A stretch of 64,000 nt of DNA from Rheinheimera pacifica (GTDB lineage Bacteria; Pseudomonadota; Gammaproteobacteria; Enterobacterales; Alteromonadaceae). A program made the translations under genes and the position numbers. Position 1 is the stretch's first letter, and every line of letters begins with the position of its first letter. The stretch spans positions 62,001 through 126,000 of the forward strand of contig NZ_JANUEM010000004.1 of assembly GCF_024809855.1 (NCBI RefSeq), written 5' to 3'. The notes beneath the pieces were generated by a model that saw only the letters and a program-made list of their open reading frames with translations, was not told the origin of the DNA and made no database searches. Of this stretch, positions 30,017-40,760 are shown piece by piece.

Positions 30017-31062
30017 TTAAAACCCTGAAGTATTGCCTGTTAAGCAGTGTTTTACTAACCAGCCCGCTAAGCGCCCAGCAACAACGCTGGTTTGAAGTGG
30101 AAATGCTGGTGTTCAGCCAAACGCCCGGTGCAGCAATCCAGGAAACCTTTGGCGACAGCATTAAAGCCATTAAACCAGGCCGGGCTTATGATTTGTTAAC
30201 CCCGCGCTATCAGCCAGATATCGTCGCTTTGCTGTCTGAACTACCGCTGTGTTCGCAAGACATCGACTTTGCCAGTGAGTTTGAACTGATGCCACTGCGC
30301 TCAAACACCATGTGCATTTTCGAACCACAGGTAAAACCATGGCAGCAGCACAACCTGTTTCAGCCACGTAATACCATTAATAAAGTAGCCTACCCGTCAC
30401 AACTGCCAATCGTGATTACCGGCCGTGGTGAACATCAGAATACCCCTTATCTGGCGGATGACAGCGCACTGCAGCTGCGTGATATTGCTCAGCGCATTAA
30501 CCGTCAGGCCGGTATGTCACTGCTACTGCATACCAGTTGGCGCCAGGCACCGGTAACAGAGCGGCGTGCAATAGCCACCCGCTGGTTTGCCGGAAAGAAC
30601 TTCTCACAACAATTCGACTACTGGAGCCAACCACGCAACTTGCTTGTAGCAACTGCTGATCCCGCGCTAACCAGTAACACAGCAACCTACACCCTAACCG
30701 ACAACAACAGCGATACCCAACTGCTTAGCCAGATTGACTCATTGCTACAACAACTCAGCGCTAACAGCCAGTTACCGGCGCCGCAGGGCGAGCAACTGGC
30801 AGCCATAGCACCAGAGCAAGAAAACCTTAGTAGCTTACCGGATCAGGTATGGCAGCTTGATGGTTTATTTAAACTGCATCTGGACCACTATTTATTTGTT
30901 AACACCGAATTTAACCTGCGTATTCCGTCGGCAGATAAGCTAAATACCGTTTATGTACGGCAAAGCCGGCGGGTGATCAGCGGCGAGATACATTATCTGG
31001 ACCACCCTCACCTGGGCATTATTCTGCAGATCCGCCGGTTTGATCCTCCTGCGGCAGAATAA
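30013..31062 (+). CDS. csiV: CsiV-family periplasmic protein
   Basis: 349 residues with a signal peptide (KYCLLSSVLLTSPLSAQQ, cleavage near residue 22). The mature start RWFEVEMLVFSQ is the CsiV hallmark, and the C-terminal FKLHLDHYLFVNTEFNLR and RRVISGEIHYLDHPHLGIILQI repeats the pattern. CsiV was described in Vibrio cholerae as a periplasmic peptidoglycan-binding protein needed by a D-amino-acid-metabolism or cell-wall related enzyme. The ATG overlaps the mfd stop, as commonly seen. The middle of the protein is Gln/Asn/Thr-rich and looks unstructured. Confidence 0.82.
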   Translation: MIKTLKYCLLSSVLLTSPLSAQQQRWFEVEMLVFSQTPGAAIQETFGDSIKAIKPGRAYDLLTPRYQPDIVALLSELPLCSQDIDFASEFELMPLRSNTMCIFEPQVKPWQQHNLFQPRNTINKVAYPSQLPIVITGRGEHQNTPYLADDSALQLRDIAQRINRQAGMSLLLHTSWRQAPVTERRAIATRWFAGKNFSQQFDYWSQPRNLLVATADPALTSNTATYTLTDNNSDTQLLSQIDSLLQQLSANSQLPAPQGEQLAAIAPEQENLSSLPDQVWQLDGLFKLHLDHYLFVNTEFNLRIPSADKLNTVYVRQSRRVISGEIHYLDHPHLGIILQIRRFDPPAAE

Positions 31063-31232
31063 TCTCAGGCAAAGGGGCAACTGCAGTAAAAAAATTGCTA
31101 TAAATGTATTGCCAAAGCAAGCAGAAATGCCTAAGCTTGCGCCCGTATTACATATTTAAACAAAACAGTGCGGGTATATAACAAATTGTTTTTCTATAGT
31201 AGATATACCAACCTGAAATATTACAGAGCAAC

Positions 31233-31514
31233 ATGGAAAATCTAAGCCCTTTACCGGAATTTAGTGCCAAGCACTACTTACTGTTAGTGGCGTTACTGCT
31301 TGTTGCCAGCAGTTGCGCGCCAGCATTAAGCTGGTTGTTTCCTTCTCTGGCCGGTACTGTATGGATAACACTGGTACCCCCCCTACTGGGCCTGTATCAG
31401 CTATTATTGTTATTTCGCAACCTTGGTATTGTTAAATTACCCGGTGTTGCCTGTTATTCGGCCCTGCTGGCACCGCTTTCTATGCTGAGCTTTTATCAAT
31501 TCGTACTGCACTAA
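31233..31514 (+). CDS. Small hydrophobic membrane protein, unknown
   Basis: 93 residues with three predicted membrane segments (YLLLVALLLVASSCAPALSWLF; LAGTVWITLVPPLLGLYQLLLLF; LPGVACYSALLAPLSMLSFYQF). I do not recognise the family. A coding call is supported by length, amphipathic pattern and a terminator 57 bases after the stop. Only a weak GAG precedes the ATG. The 170 bases before it are AT-rich without a clear promoter. Confidence 0.55.
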   Translation: MENLSPLPEFSAKHYLLLVALLLVASSCAPALSWLFPSLAGTVWITLVPPLLGLYQLLLLFRNLGIVKLPGVACYSALLAPLSMLSFYQFVLH

Positions 31515-31570
31515 CATAGCTTTCATAGTTTTTACCATTTTTGAGCTATTCATTTTGCGCTATCATAGCA

Positions 31571-31598
31571 GCGCCCACTAAAACAGTGGGTGCTTTTG
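31571..31598 (+). terminator. Terminator after small membrane protein gene
   Basis: A GCGCCCACT/AGTGGGTGC stem (one G:T pair) with a 5-nt loop and a TTTT tail, upstream of the RbgA-like gene. Confidence 0.6.
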
Positions 31599-31646
31599 CT
31601 ATATGGCTGCCACAGTCTGCCATTTGCTGATTTTAAGGTTGCACGA

Positions 31647-32582
31647 ATGTCTATTAACTGGTTCCCGGGCCATATGCACAAAGCCCGTAAAGAAATCGCT
31701 GAAGTGATGCCGCAGGTCGATATTATTATCGAAATGCTTGATGCCCGTATCCCCTTCTCCAGCGAAAACCCTTTAGTGCCGCAGCTGCGTGGCAACACGC
31801 CCTGTATTAAAGTGCTGAATAAAGCCGACTTAGCCGATCCTGTGCTAACCCGGCGCTGGGTTGAACATTTTGAACAACAGGCTGGCGTAAAAGCTATTCC
31901 TATCAGCCAGCAAAATCCGGAGCAAATCCGCGCCTTGCTGCAACTGTGTAACGACATGCTGCCAGAGCGTAATCTGGATATCCGTGCGGCGCGGGCCATG
32001 ATAATGGGCATTCCTAACGTTGGTAAATCAACATTAATTAATACCCTTGCCGGGCGTACTATTGCCAAAACCGGCAACGAAGCGGGCGTCACAAAAATGC
32101 AGCAGCGTATTAAGCTGGAAAATAACGTGATTTTAACCGACACACCGGGCTTTTTGTGGCCCAAACTCAGCCCGCCTACCTGCGGCTACCGGCTGGCGGT
32201 TACCGGCGCAATAAAAGATACCGTGTTTGACTATGCCGATATTGCCATGTTTGCAGCCGACTATCTGTTAAGAGCCTACCCGCAGGCAGTTATGCAACGC
32301 TTTGGCTTAACCGAACTGCCAGAAAACGATTTAGCACTGATGGATGCTATTGGCCTTAAACGCGGTGCCATGCGTAAAGGTGGTATTGTTGATCTGGAAA
32401 AAGCCGGCAGCATCTTAATTACCGAGCTACGCGCCGGTAATCTAGGCCAGATAACACTGGAAACACCGGAAATGGTAAGCCAGGAACAGATAGACGCCAA
32501 AGCTGAAGAAGGTGCTAAAGCGAAAGAAAAAGCCGAACGTGAAGCTGAGCGTAAACGCAAAGCCCAAAAAAAATACCGATAA
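31647..32582 (+). CDS. ylqF: Ribosome biogenesis GTPase YlqF/RbgA
   Basis: 311 residues from ATG 31647, with AAGG 10 nt before it. The circularly permuted GTPase order is visible: G4 LNKADL (about residue 58), then G1 GIPNVGKSTLIN (about 125), then G3 DTPGFLWPKL. The N-terminal WFPGHMHKARKEI is the YlqF signature. It assists late 50S assembly. The reading frame from 31590 adds a non-family leader. The C-terminus ends in a charged Lys/Glu/Ala-rich helix (about 275-311), which may bind rRNA. The symbol is given by family (YlqF/RbgA). Confidence 0.88.
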   Translation: MSINWFPGHMHKARKEIAEVMPQVDIIIEMLDARIPFSSENPLVPQLRGNTPCIKVLNKADLADPVLTRRWVEHFEQQAGVKAIPISQQNPEQIRALLQLCNDMLPERNLDIRAARAMIMGIPNVGKSTLINTLAGRTIAKTGNEAGVTKMQQRIKLENNVILTDTPGFLWPKLSPPTCGYRLAVTGAIKDTVFDYADIAMFAADYLLRAYPQAVMQRFGLTELPENDLALMDAIGLKRGAMRKGGIVDLEKAGSILITELRAGNLGQITLETPEMVSQEQIDAKAEEGAKAKEKAEREAERKRKAQKKYR

Positions 32583-32655
32583 ACAACTTAGCGGTATTTT
32601 CAATGATTAGTTGAACGCCAATACACACGTAAAACCAGCAATACTTTGATACTGA

Positions 32656-32676
32656 CGCCAAACCTATTTTTTGGCG
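32656..32676 (-). terminator. Hairpin between convergent ylqF and GH43 genes
   Basis: CGCCAAA/TTTGGCG, a 7-bp stem with a 7-nt AT-rich loop, about 40 bases past the GH43 stop. A weak, possibly bidirectional, terminator. Confidence 0.4.
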
Positions 32677-32716
32677 CGTTTAATCCATAATATCGAATAA
32701 CGCTTTAGGCTAATCG

Positions 32717-33715
32717 TTATTCTGATGTAGATTTACTTAAACCTTGCGATGTTCGAACCACCGGTTTAATAGTGCCATCGTCATTAAAATATAAATACTC
32801 TGCAGCAGTATGACGCTGGCGTTTACTGCATGCGGTATTGTTGCTATCCAGCCAACGATGATAGAACAACAACCATTGCCCTTGATACTCAACAATAGAG
32901 TGATGATTATTACTTTGATGCTCTTGCGCCATAAATTCCCCTTGATAAGTCCAAGGGCCGGTTGGCGAGGTTGCAGTATAGTAAGTTAAAACGCGGTTGC
33001 GTTCTGGCATGGTAAAGTAATACAGGTTGTTACGTTTAAAAACCCAAGGACCTTCCATTTTAGGCTCATACCCGCCCATATCCATTTTTTTGAAATCGCC
33101 ACGAATGCTGCGCATATCATCAGCCATTTCAACCACGTAATAATCAAAATCAATACCATGAAAATATAAATAAGCTTTGCCATCATCATCAATAAAAAGC
33201 GCGGGATCATTAGCATAAGGTTCACGCCACAGCGGTGCGTCAATAACATCCGTAAAAGGGCCTGTTGGTGAGTCACTTTCGGCAATACCTATGCCCATCC
33301 ATTTGGTACTTTTTTCTGGATTTTGTCGATCTTTTACGCCGGTACCGGCCGGAAATACCAGATAGTATTTACCGTTTTTATAAGCGGCATCAGGTGCCCA
33401 AGCATAGTCATCTGCCCAACTTAAATCGTCTACCGATAACGCCGCACCATGCGCCGTCCAGTTAACTAAATCATTAGTAGAAAACACATGCCAGTCTTTC
33501 ATATGAAAATCGGCCTGACATTCTTCATCATGCGAGGTATAAAGATACAAGCGTCCGTCAGGCCAAACATGGGCTGAAGGATCTGCGGTACGAATGGGTT
33601 TTCCGTCAATCAGTAAACCAAAATCCAATGGGTTACTACCGATAGCAGGTGCCGCTAAGGTAAGGCCTAATACGCTACTAGCCAACCAAAGGTGCCGTTT
33701 TGCAAAAGTAAGCAT
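32717..33715 (-). CDS. Secreted glycoside hydrolase family 43 protein
   Basis: 332 residues from ATG 33715, starting with a signal peptide (KRHLWLASSVLGLTLAAPAIGS). GH43 five-bladed propeller marks: catalytic base Asp in IRTADPSAHVW, pKa-modulating Asp in DYAWAPDAAYKNGKYYLVFPAG, and acid Glu in PKMEGPWVFKRNNLYYFTMPE. It should hydrolyse arabinan, xylan or arabinoxylan side chains in the periplasm or outside the cell. The subfamily is not determined. It stands alone with convergent and unrelated neighbours, and its base composition looks somewhat more AT-rich than the envelope genes. That could mean recent acquisition, but this is weak evidence. The ATG at 33748 lies inside an inverted repeat and is less likely the start. 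Confidence 0.88.
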   Translation of the reverse strand: MLTFAKRHLWLASSVLGLTLAAPAIGSNPLDFGLLIDGKPIRTADPSAHVWPDGRLYLYTSHDEECQADFHMKDWHVFSTNDLVNWTAHGAALSVDDLSWADDYAWAPDAAYKNGKYYLVFPAGTGVKDRQNPEKSTKWMGIGIAESDSPTGPFTDVIDAPLWREPYANDPALFIDDDGKAYLYFHGIDFDYYVVEMADDMRSIRGDFKKMDMGGYEPKMEGPWVFKRNNLYYFTMPERNRVLTYYTATSPTGPWTYQGEFMAQEHQSNNHHSIVEYQGQWLLFYHRWLDSNNTACSKRQRHTAAEYLYFNDDGTIKPVVRTSQGLSKSTSE

Positions 33716-33738
33716 AAAATTATCCACTAAACAAAGTT

Positions 33739-33770
33739 GCCTTAGCATGGCTTACTCAACATGCTAAGGC
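33739..33770 (-). repeat. Inverted repeat in the GH43 leader
   Basis: A perfect 11-bp repeat GCCTTAGCATG ... CATGCTAAGGC with a 10-nt spacer, 24 bases upstream of the GH43 start. It may be an operator for a LacI- or GntR-type sugar regulator, or a leader hairpin. No local regulator gene is seen. Confidence 0.7.
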
Positions 33771-33852
33771 GAACACTTAGCTTAACAATCGCGCAAAAAT
33801 TTCATATCTGAATGTAAGGCCACAAACCACATTATGCGAGAGTGATTACCCC

Positions 33853-33880
33853 ATCAAGCCCCTGATAACAGGGGCTTGAT
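33853..33880 (-). terminator. Strong hairpin after czcA
   Basis: A perfect 12-bp stem ATCAAGCCCCTG/CAGGGGCTTGAT with a 4-nt loop, 16 bases after the czcA stop. There is no long T run, so it may act as a 3'-end stabiliser or a terminator. Confidence 0.7.
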
Positions 33881-33896
33881 TACGTATTACAACGGA

Positions 33897-37031
<3,135 letters not shown>

Positions 37032-38012
37032 TTAGTGTTCGTGAGCTGCACCGGCCTTTTCGATCTCAGCCTTAATCAGATAACTATTTACCACCACATA
37101 CTCTTCAGTCGCATGCAGACCTGACAGCACTTCCGTAAAGCGCCCATCGGTGCGGCCTAGCTGCAGTGGCCGCGGTTCATAGCGGTTGCCTTCGCGCACA
37201 AACACCACCTGTTTACCTTCCATATCCTGTAAGGCTTTGTTATCTATCACCAGAGAAACATCTATGATCTCAGCATCCACCAGCGCACTGACCCGCTCTC
37301 CGGCAGAAAAACGGCCGTTGCTGTTATCCAGTTCAACCCGCGCCAATACATAAGGCTGACCGGAGGCCGGCAAAATATGGGTGATCTGACTATCAACCCT
37401 GCCGCCGCGAGCTTCGATATGCACCGGCAAACCGGTTTTTATCTCATCCATTGCGGCCGGGAATACTTTCAGCTCAGCCCACAGTATGCTGCTGTCTGCC
37501 AGTGAAAATAACGTTTCACCGGCTGTGTATTCGCCCTGACTGGCATATTGCTGTAATAACACCCCAGCTATCGGTGCCGTTACCGGATAAGTGCGCAGGC
37601 TGTCATTGGATTCAACCAGCGCCAGCACCTCACCCTTTTTCACTGTGTCGCCAACAGCAGGCTTTATCTGAGTAATCATGCCGGGAAAACGGGCACGAAC
37701 CTGTGCCTGCCGGTTAGGTGGAATTACCAGCTCACCGTATAACGGAATATGGCGTTCAATGGTACCGGCACCGGCAGTCGCCACCTCAATCCCTACCCTT
37801 TTTGCCATGTCGGCATCAATCGTTGCAGCTTCATCGTGATCATCATCATGATCGCTGCCATGATTGTGCCCGCTATCATCGTGGGCATGAGCACTGTTTG
37901 TTTGCGCCGTTTTCGGCTTTTCATCATGGCTGTGGCCCGGCCCGGCCTGAGCAGGTGCAACAGCCATACCCTGAGCGATCAGTAATGCAAGGAATAACGC
38001 GGAATATTTCAT
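37032..38012 (-). CDS. czcB: CzcB-type periplasmic adaptor (membrane fusion) protein
   Basis: 326 residues. After a signal peptide (ALFLALLIAQGMAVAPAQA) comes a His/Asp-rich stretch with many His (about residues 25-62), a plausible metal buffer. Then come a lipoyl-like segment (PGMITQIKPAVGDTVKKGEVLALVES) and barrel-sandwich and membrane-proximal domains. It links CzcA to the outer-membrane channel. Its start overlaps the czcC stop (ATGA) and it is 15 bases upstream of czcA. Confidence 0.93.
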   Translation of the reverse strand: MKYSALFLALLIAQGMAVAPAQAGPGHSHDEKPKTAQTNSAHAHDDSGHNHGSDHDDDHDEAATIDADMAKRVGIEVATAGAGTIERHIPLYGELVIPPNRQAQVRARFPGMITQIKPAVGDTVKKGEVLALVESNDSLRTYPVTAPIAGVLLQQYASQGEYTAGETLFSLADSSILWAELKVFPAAMDEIKTGLPVHIEARGGRVDSQITHILPASGQPYVLARVELDNSNGRFSAGERVSALVDAEIIDVSLVIDNKALQDMEGKQVVFVREGNRYEPRPLQLGRTDGRFTEVLSGLHATEEYVVVNSYLIKAEIEKAGAAHEH

Positions 38013-39340
38013 TTGGAAGATCCTGATTCAGTAGTAATAAGCTGAGTGGGTGCCTTTATCGCCAGCGGCGATGCTGCAAGCGCAACACCGGCAAGCTGTT
38101 CAATCAGCACCTGATTACTCAGTGCAGTACTGGCCGCATTAACCAACTCAAGCTGAGCATCCTGTAGTGCCTGACGGGCAGAAATCCACTCTGCATAGCC
38201 ATAACGGCCACGGCGGTATGCATCTTCAGTTTGTTGTAGTGCCTGCTCCAGCACCGGCAGAATATCGCGCTGCATATCTTTTACCGCCATACTGCTGTAA
38301 CGGTGGGTTTGCCAGGCCTGATATAAGCGGGCGCGTAAATCCAGCAAGGCGGTTTCTTTTTCAAACTGTTCCGCCTGAGACTCTGCCTGCGCCGCAGTTA
38401 TCGCCCCCTGATTACGCTGTTTACTAAACAAGGGCACCGACACGCCGGCAACCAAGCCAAAATCACGGCTTTCCTGTGAGCGCATGGCGCCAATCTGCCA
38501 GCGTACATCACCGGCCGACTGACTTTGCGCCAGTGTCAGCTCAGCATCACGCAAGCGTTGACGGGCTGCAAAAACCTCTATGGTGGGGGTTGCCAGCACT
38601 TGTTGATAAAGTGTTTGAAAGGAGGGGCTTTGCGCCAACTGAAATAAATCACCACTAACCTGATTAAAATCGGCTTGTTCCGCCCCCCACAAATTGACCA
38701 GCGCCAACTTGCTGCTATCCAGCTCGGTTTGCAGTAAGCCATGCTGCAACTGTGCTTGCTTAAAGGCCACTTTCGCCCTTAGTTGCTCGGCCTCCGGTGC
38801 TGCACCACGCTGCACCCGCTGCGTCACCAGCGTTAAAGCCTGCTCAGTCATACTGACGGTTTGTGCCGCCAGCGCCGCTTTTTGCTGTAATGTCAGCACG
38901 GTTACAAAGCGCTGGGTCAGCTCGCCCAGTAAATCCAGGCTTGCGGCCTGGCGCTCTGCCAGTAATAATGCTTGAGAAGCACTGGACACCGCCATCCGGG
39001 CCTGGCGCTTATCGCCAAGCTCAATAACGGAAGACAACGACACTGTGACTTCGAGGCTTTTAATTCCCGACATATCACCAGTACCAAAGGCATTATCAGC
39101 CTGCACGCCCAGCTCATAACCAGGTGTAAGCTCCGCCAATTGCTGCTGACCCAACGCCGCTTTCAAGCGCCAGTCAAATACCTGTAATTGCGGATGTTGT
39201 TGTAATACCCGTTTTGCTGCCTGTTGCAGCGTTAAATCTGCTGTTGCAGGTTCAGCTGCTACCGCCTGATGCAGCAAAATGCTACTAGCCGCCAGCAAAC
39301 CAAACGCAGCAAAGCGCGTATAGTTTAATTTTAAAAACAT
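38009..39340 (-). CDS. czcC: CzcC-type outer-membrane efflux channel
   Basis: 443 residues, a TolC-family protein. It has a signal peptide (GLLAASSILLHQAVAAEPA) and two long coiled-coil repeats rich in Ala, Gln and Leu, with an EDAYRRGRYGYAEWISARQALQDAQLELV block typical of OEP domain 2. It forms the outer-membrane exit of the CzcABC complex. The order czcC-czcB-czcA is that of the classical operon. Confidence 0.92.
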   Translation of the reverse strand: MFLKLNYTRFAAFGLLAASSILLHQAVAAEPATADLTLQQAAKRVLQQHPQLQVFDWRLKAALGQQQLAELTPGYELGVQADNAFGTGDMSGIKSLEVTVSLSSVIELGDKRQARMAVSSASQALLLAERQAASLDLLGELTQRFVTVLTLQQKAALAAQTVSMTEQALTLVTQRVQRGAAPEAEQLRAKVAFKQAQLQHGLLQTELDSSKLALVNLWGAEQADFNQVSGDLFQLAQSPSFQTLYQQVLATPTIEVFAARQRLRDAELTLAQSQSAGDVRWQIGAMRSQESRDFGLVAGVSVPLFSKQRNQGAITAAQAESQAEQFEKETALLDLRARLYQAWQTHRYSSMAVKDMQRDILPVLEQALQQTEDAYRRGRYGYAEWISARQALQDAQLELVNAASTALSNQVLIEQLAGVALAASPLAIKAPTQLITTESGSSK

Positions 39341-39384
39341 AGCAAAATCCTGTTATTGGTAATGTAAAAACCAGAAAAACAGAA

Positions 39385-39747
39385 TCAAGCGATAGGCGGG
39401 CGGTAAATACTTCGTTTAGGGGATGACGGAGCATGATTAAGATAAGACACAGCCAGTTCGTTACCTATTACCGGCAAAGCTGGGGCAGGCTTAAACAGGC
39501 CAATATGTGCGGCATGGCAATGACTGCAATGATCGCAACCGGCATGAAGTGAAGCGTCGGTTAATGATGATTGTTCTGCTGCTACAGCCTCTGCGGTATC
39601 CGACCATAATATTTGATGGTGAATATCATCAGCCGAGTGTTCAGTGGCAAAAGCGCTGGAAACTATACATAGCAATTGCACAACCAGCAGTAATGCCATC
39701 AGCATTCTACTTAGTGGTGTTTTAGCGAGTGCATAGTTGCTTATCAC
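39385..39747 (-). CDS. CopL-like small periplasmic metal-binding protein
   Basis: 120 residues. A signal or anchor segment (MLMALLLVVQLLCIVSSAFA) is followed by a DDIHHQILW segment and a dense Cys/His cluster, LHAGCDHCSHCHAAH (about residues 67-81). A proline-rich tail with SIYRPP ends the protein; both marks occur in CopL/DUF2946-like proteins linked to metal resistance. It lies between the FrmR-type regulator and czcC. The start is uncertain: GTG at 39747 gives the whole ORF, and ATGs at 39705 or 39699 are possible. It probably senses or buffers metal outside the inner membrane. The function is inferred. Confidence 0.7.
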   Translation of the reverse strand: MISNYALAKTPLSRMLMALLLVVQLLCIVSSAFATEHSADDIHHQILWSDTAEAVAAEQSSLTDASLHAGCDHCSHCHAAHIGLFKPAPALPVIGNELAVSYLNHAPSSPKRSIYRPPIA

Positions 39748-39769
39748 AGTTTGGGTATCTTATCGTCAG

Positions 39770-40048
39770 TTAATTTTTAAGGTAAGAGCGCAGCACGCTA
39801 ATAACCTGTTCTACATCCGCGTCGCGCTGCAAAGGCTCCAGGTTATCGCCCGCCAGATGATCACGGATATGATGTTCTAATACCTCGGTCATTAGGCCAT
39901 TAATAGCACCGCGCACAGCTGCGATTTGTTGCAGTACTTTACTGCAATCGCCTTCGGCCAGCAGCTGTTTTTCCAGCCCGTCTACCTGGCCTTTAATCCG
40001 CCGCACCCGTGTTAGTAATTTGGGTTTATTGGCTATGGTATGGGTCAT
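39770..40048 (-). CDS. FrmR/RcnR-family metal-sensing repressor
   Basis: 92 residues, all-helical CsoR/RcnR/FrmR superfamily. The core RVRRIKGQVDGLEKQL and CSKVLQQIAAVRGAINGLM resembles FrmR. The ligand positions are His3, Cys35, His60 and His64 (His59 also present), the set used by RcnR for nickel and cobalt; classical FrmR lacks His at 3 and 64. So a metal rather than formaldehyde sensor is predicted. It leads the operon with copL-like and czcCBA genes, and a matching operator overlaps its own promoter. A second copy of that operator controls the P1B-4 ATPase at 42908. Apo-repressor binding and metal-induced release are inferred from the family. Confidence 0.88.
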   Translation of the reverse strand: MTHTIANKPKLLTRVRRIKGQVDGLEKQLLAEGDCSKVLQQIAAVRGAINGLMTEVLEHHIRDHLAGDNLEPLQRDADVEQVISVLRSYLKN

Positions 40049-40062
40049 TTGTTACTCCAAAG

Positions 40063-40083
40063 CTATACTCCCCTATAGTATAG
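40063..40083 (-). promoter_or_regulatory. RcnR/CsoR-type operator of the regulator-czc operon
   Basis: An inverted repeat CTATACT ... AGTATAG surrounding a 7-bp spacer CCCCTAT (G tract on the minus strand). This fits the ATACT-G-tract-AGTAT form of RcnR/FrmR/CsoR operators. It lies 15-35 bases before the regulator ATG and covers the -10 region. Confidence 0.82.
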
Positions 40084-40103
40084 ATAGTTTTAACCATTCT
40101 CAA
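40075..40103 (-). promoter_or_regulatory. Promoter of the regulator-copL-czcCBA operon
   Basis: On the minus strand, TTGAGA (40103-40098), a 17-bp spacer and TACTAT (40080-40075) form a good sigma-70 promoter. Its -10 lies inside the operator, and a GGAG ribosome-binding site precedes the ATG at 40048. Part of it overlaps the 3' end of the remnant ORF at 40090-40278. Confidence 0.65.
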
Positions 40104-40278
40104 GTTTGAGATAAGAAAAACTGTCTTTTATTTTATCGCCATTAATTGCATTACTCACACTTATCACTACGGCTTGCTGTTCTGTACGGGCATTGATACT
40201 GACCTCACTTTGAGCAGGTAATGCGGTTATTAACCCCTGCGCAAGCAGGCTGTCACCTTCAACCAGCAACAATCTCAT
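40090..40278 (-). pseudogene. Response-regulator/histidine-kinase remnant (PmrA/QseB-like start joined to a kinase tail)
   Basis: 62 residues. The first 20 (MRLLLVEGDSLLAQGLITAL) match the opening of OmpR-type receiver domains such as PmrA and QseB, but the second acidic residue of the ED/DD pair is Gly (EGD). The rest, EVSINARTEQQAVVISVSN, resembles the strand after the N-box of a histidine-kinase ATPase domain. A full receiver and kinase should total about 650 residues, so an internal deletion fused the two ends. It is adjacent to dgkA, where such systems are often found. It could instead be a small real protein; I consider decay more likely. Confidence 0.5.
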
Positions 40279-40298
40279 AAAGGCTTTTTCCAGCTAGC

Positions 40299-40655
40299 TT
40301 AGAGTAAAATACATAACCAGACGGCTGCACTGGCAACAAGCGTTATTAATACAGCTGCCGACCCGATATCTTTCGCTTTACCACTTAATTCGTGATATTC
40401 ACTGCCAATTCGATCCACCACCACTTCAATGCCGGTATTTAATAGCTCCACGATCAGAATCAGTAATGCACTCAATAACAATAGCGCACGCTCGGCAGCG
40501 GATACATCAACCCACAAGGCTACAGGTAGCAATACCAGTAATAAGATAATTTCCTGCCTTATTGCCGCTTCTGATCTCCAGCTACTGGCCAGCCCTTGCC
40601 ACGAATTGACTCCAGCCAGCATGATCCGTTTAAGCCCTTTAGCCTCTGATTTCAT
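40299..40655 (-). CDS. dgkA: Diacylglycerol kinase DgkA
   Basis: 118 residues from ATG 40655, which has a G-rich ribosome-binding site 4 nt upstream. Three membrane helices and the family motifs are present: SWRSEAAIRQEIILLL (catalytic Glu region) and ELLNTGIEVVVDRIGSEYHELSGKAKDIGSAAV. It phosphorylates diacylglycerol to phosphatidic acid in the inner membrane. It faces away from the LTA-synthase-family gene, whose reaction would release diacylglycerol, so the two may be functionally linked. Longer starts to 40715 overlap the opposite promoter. Confidence 0.95.
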   Translation of the reverse strand: MKSEAKGLKRIMLAGVNSWQGLASSWRSEAAIRQEIILLLVLLPVALWVDVSAAERALLLLSALLILIVELLNTGIEVVVDRIGSEYHELSGKAKDIGSAAVLITLVASAAVWLCILL

Positions 40656-40760
40656 ATGCCCCCCTGTATTGTTGGCGACAGCATAATAGCCCAGTCTTAA
40701 GAAAGCCTTAAGCATTGTTCGTTAGCCTCAGTGCAACTTTATTTGGCAGTACAACGAGCA

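Noticed and set aside
33739-33770. The GH43 inverted repeat as a Rho-independent terminator of an upstream gene
   Set aside because: No T run follows, and the gene on that side (czcA) already has its own hairpin at 33853-33880; an operator or leader structure is more likely.
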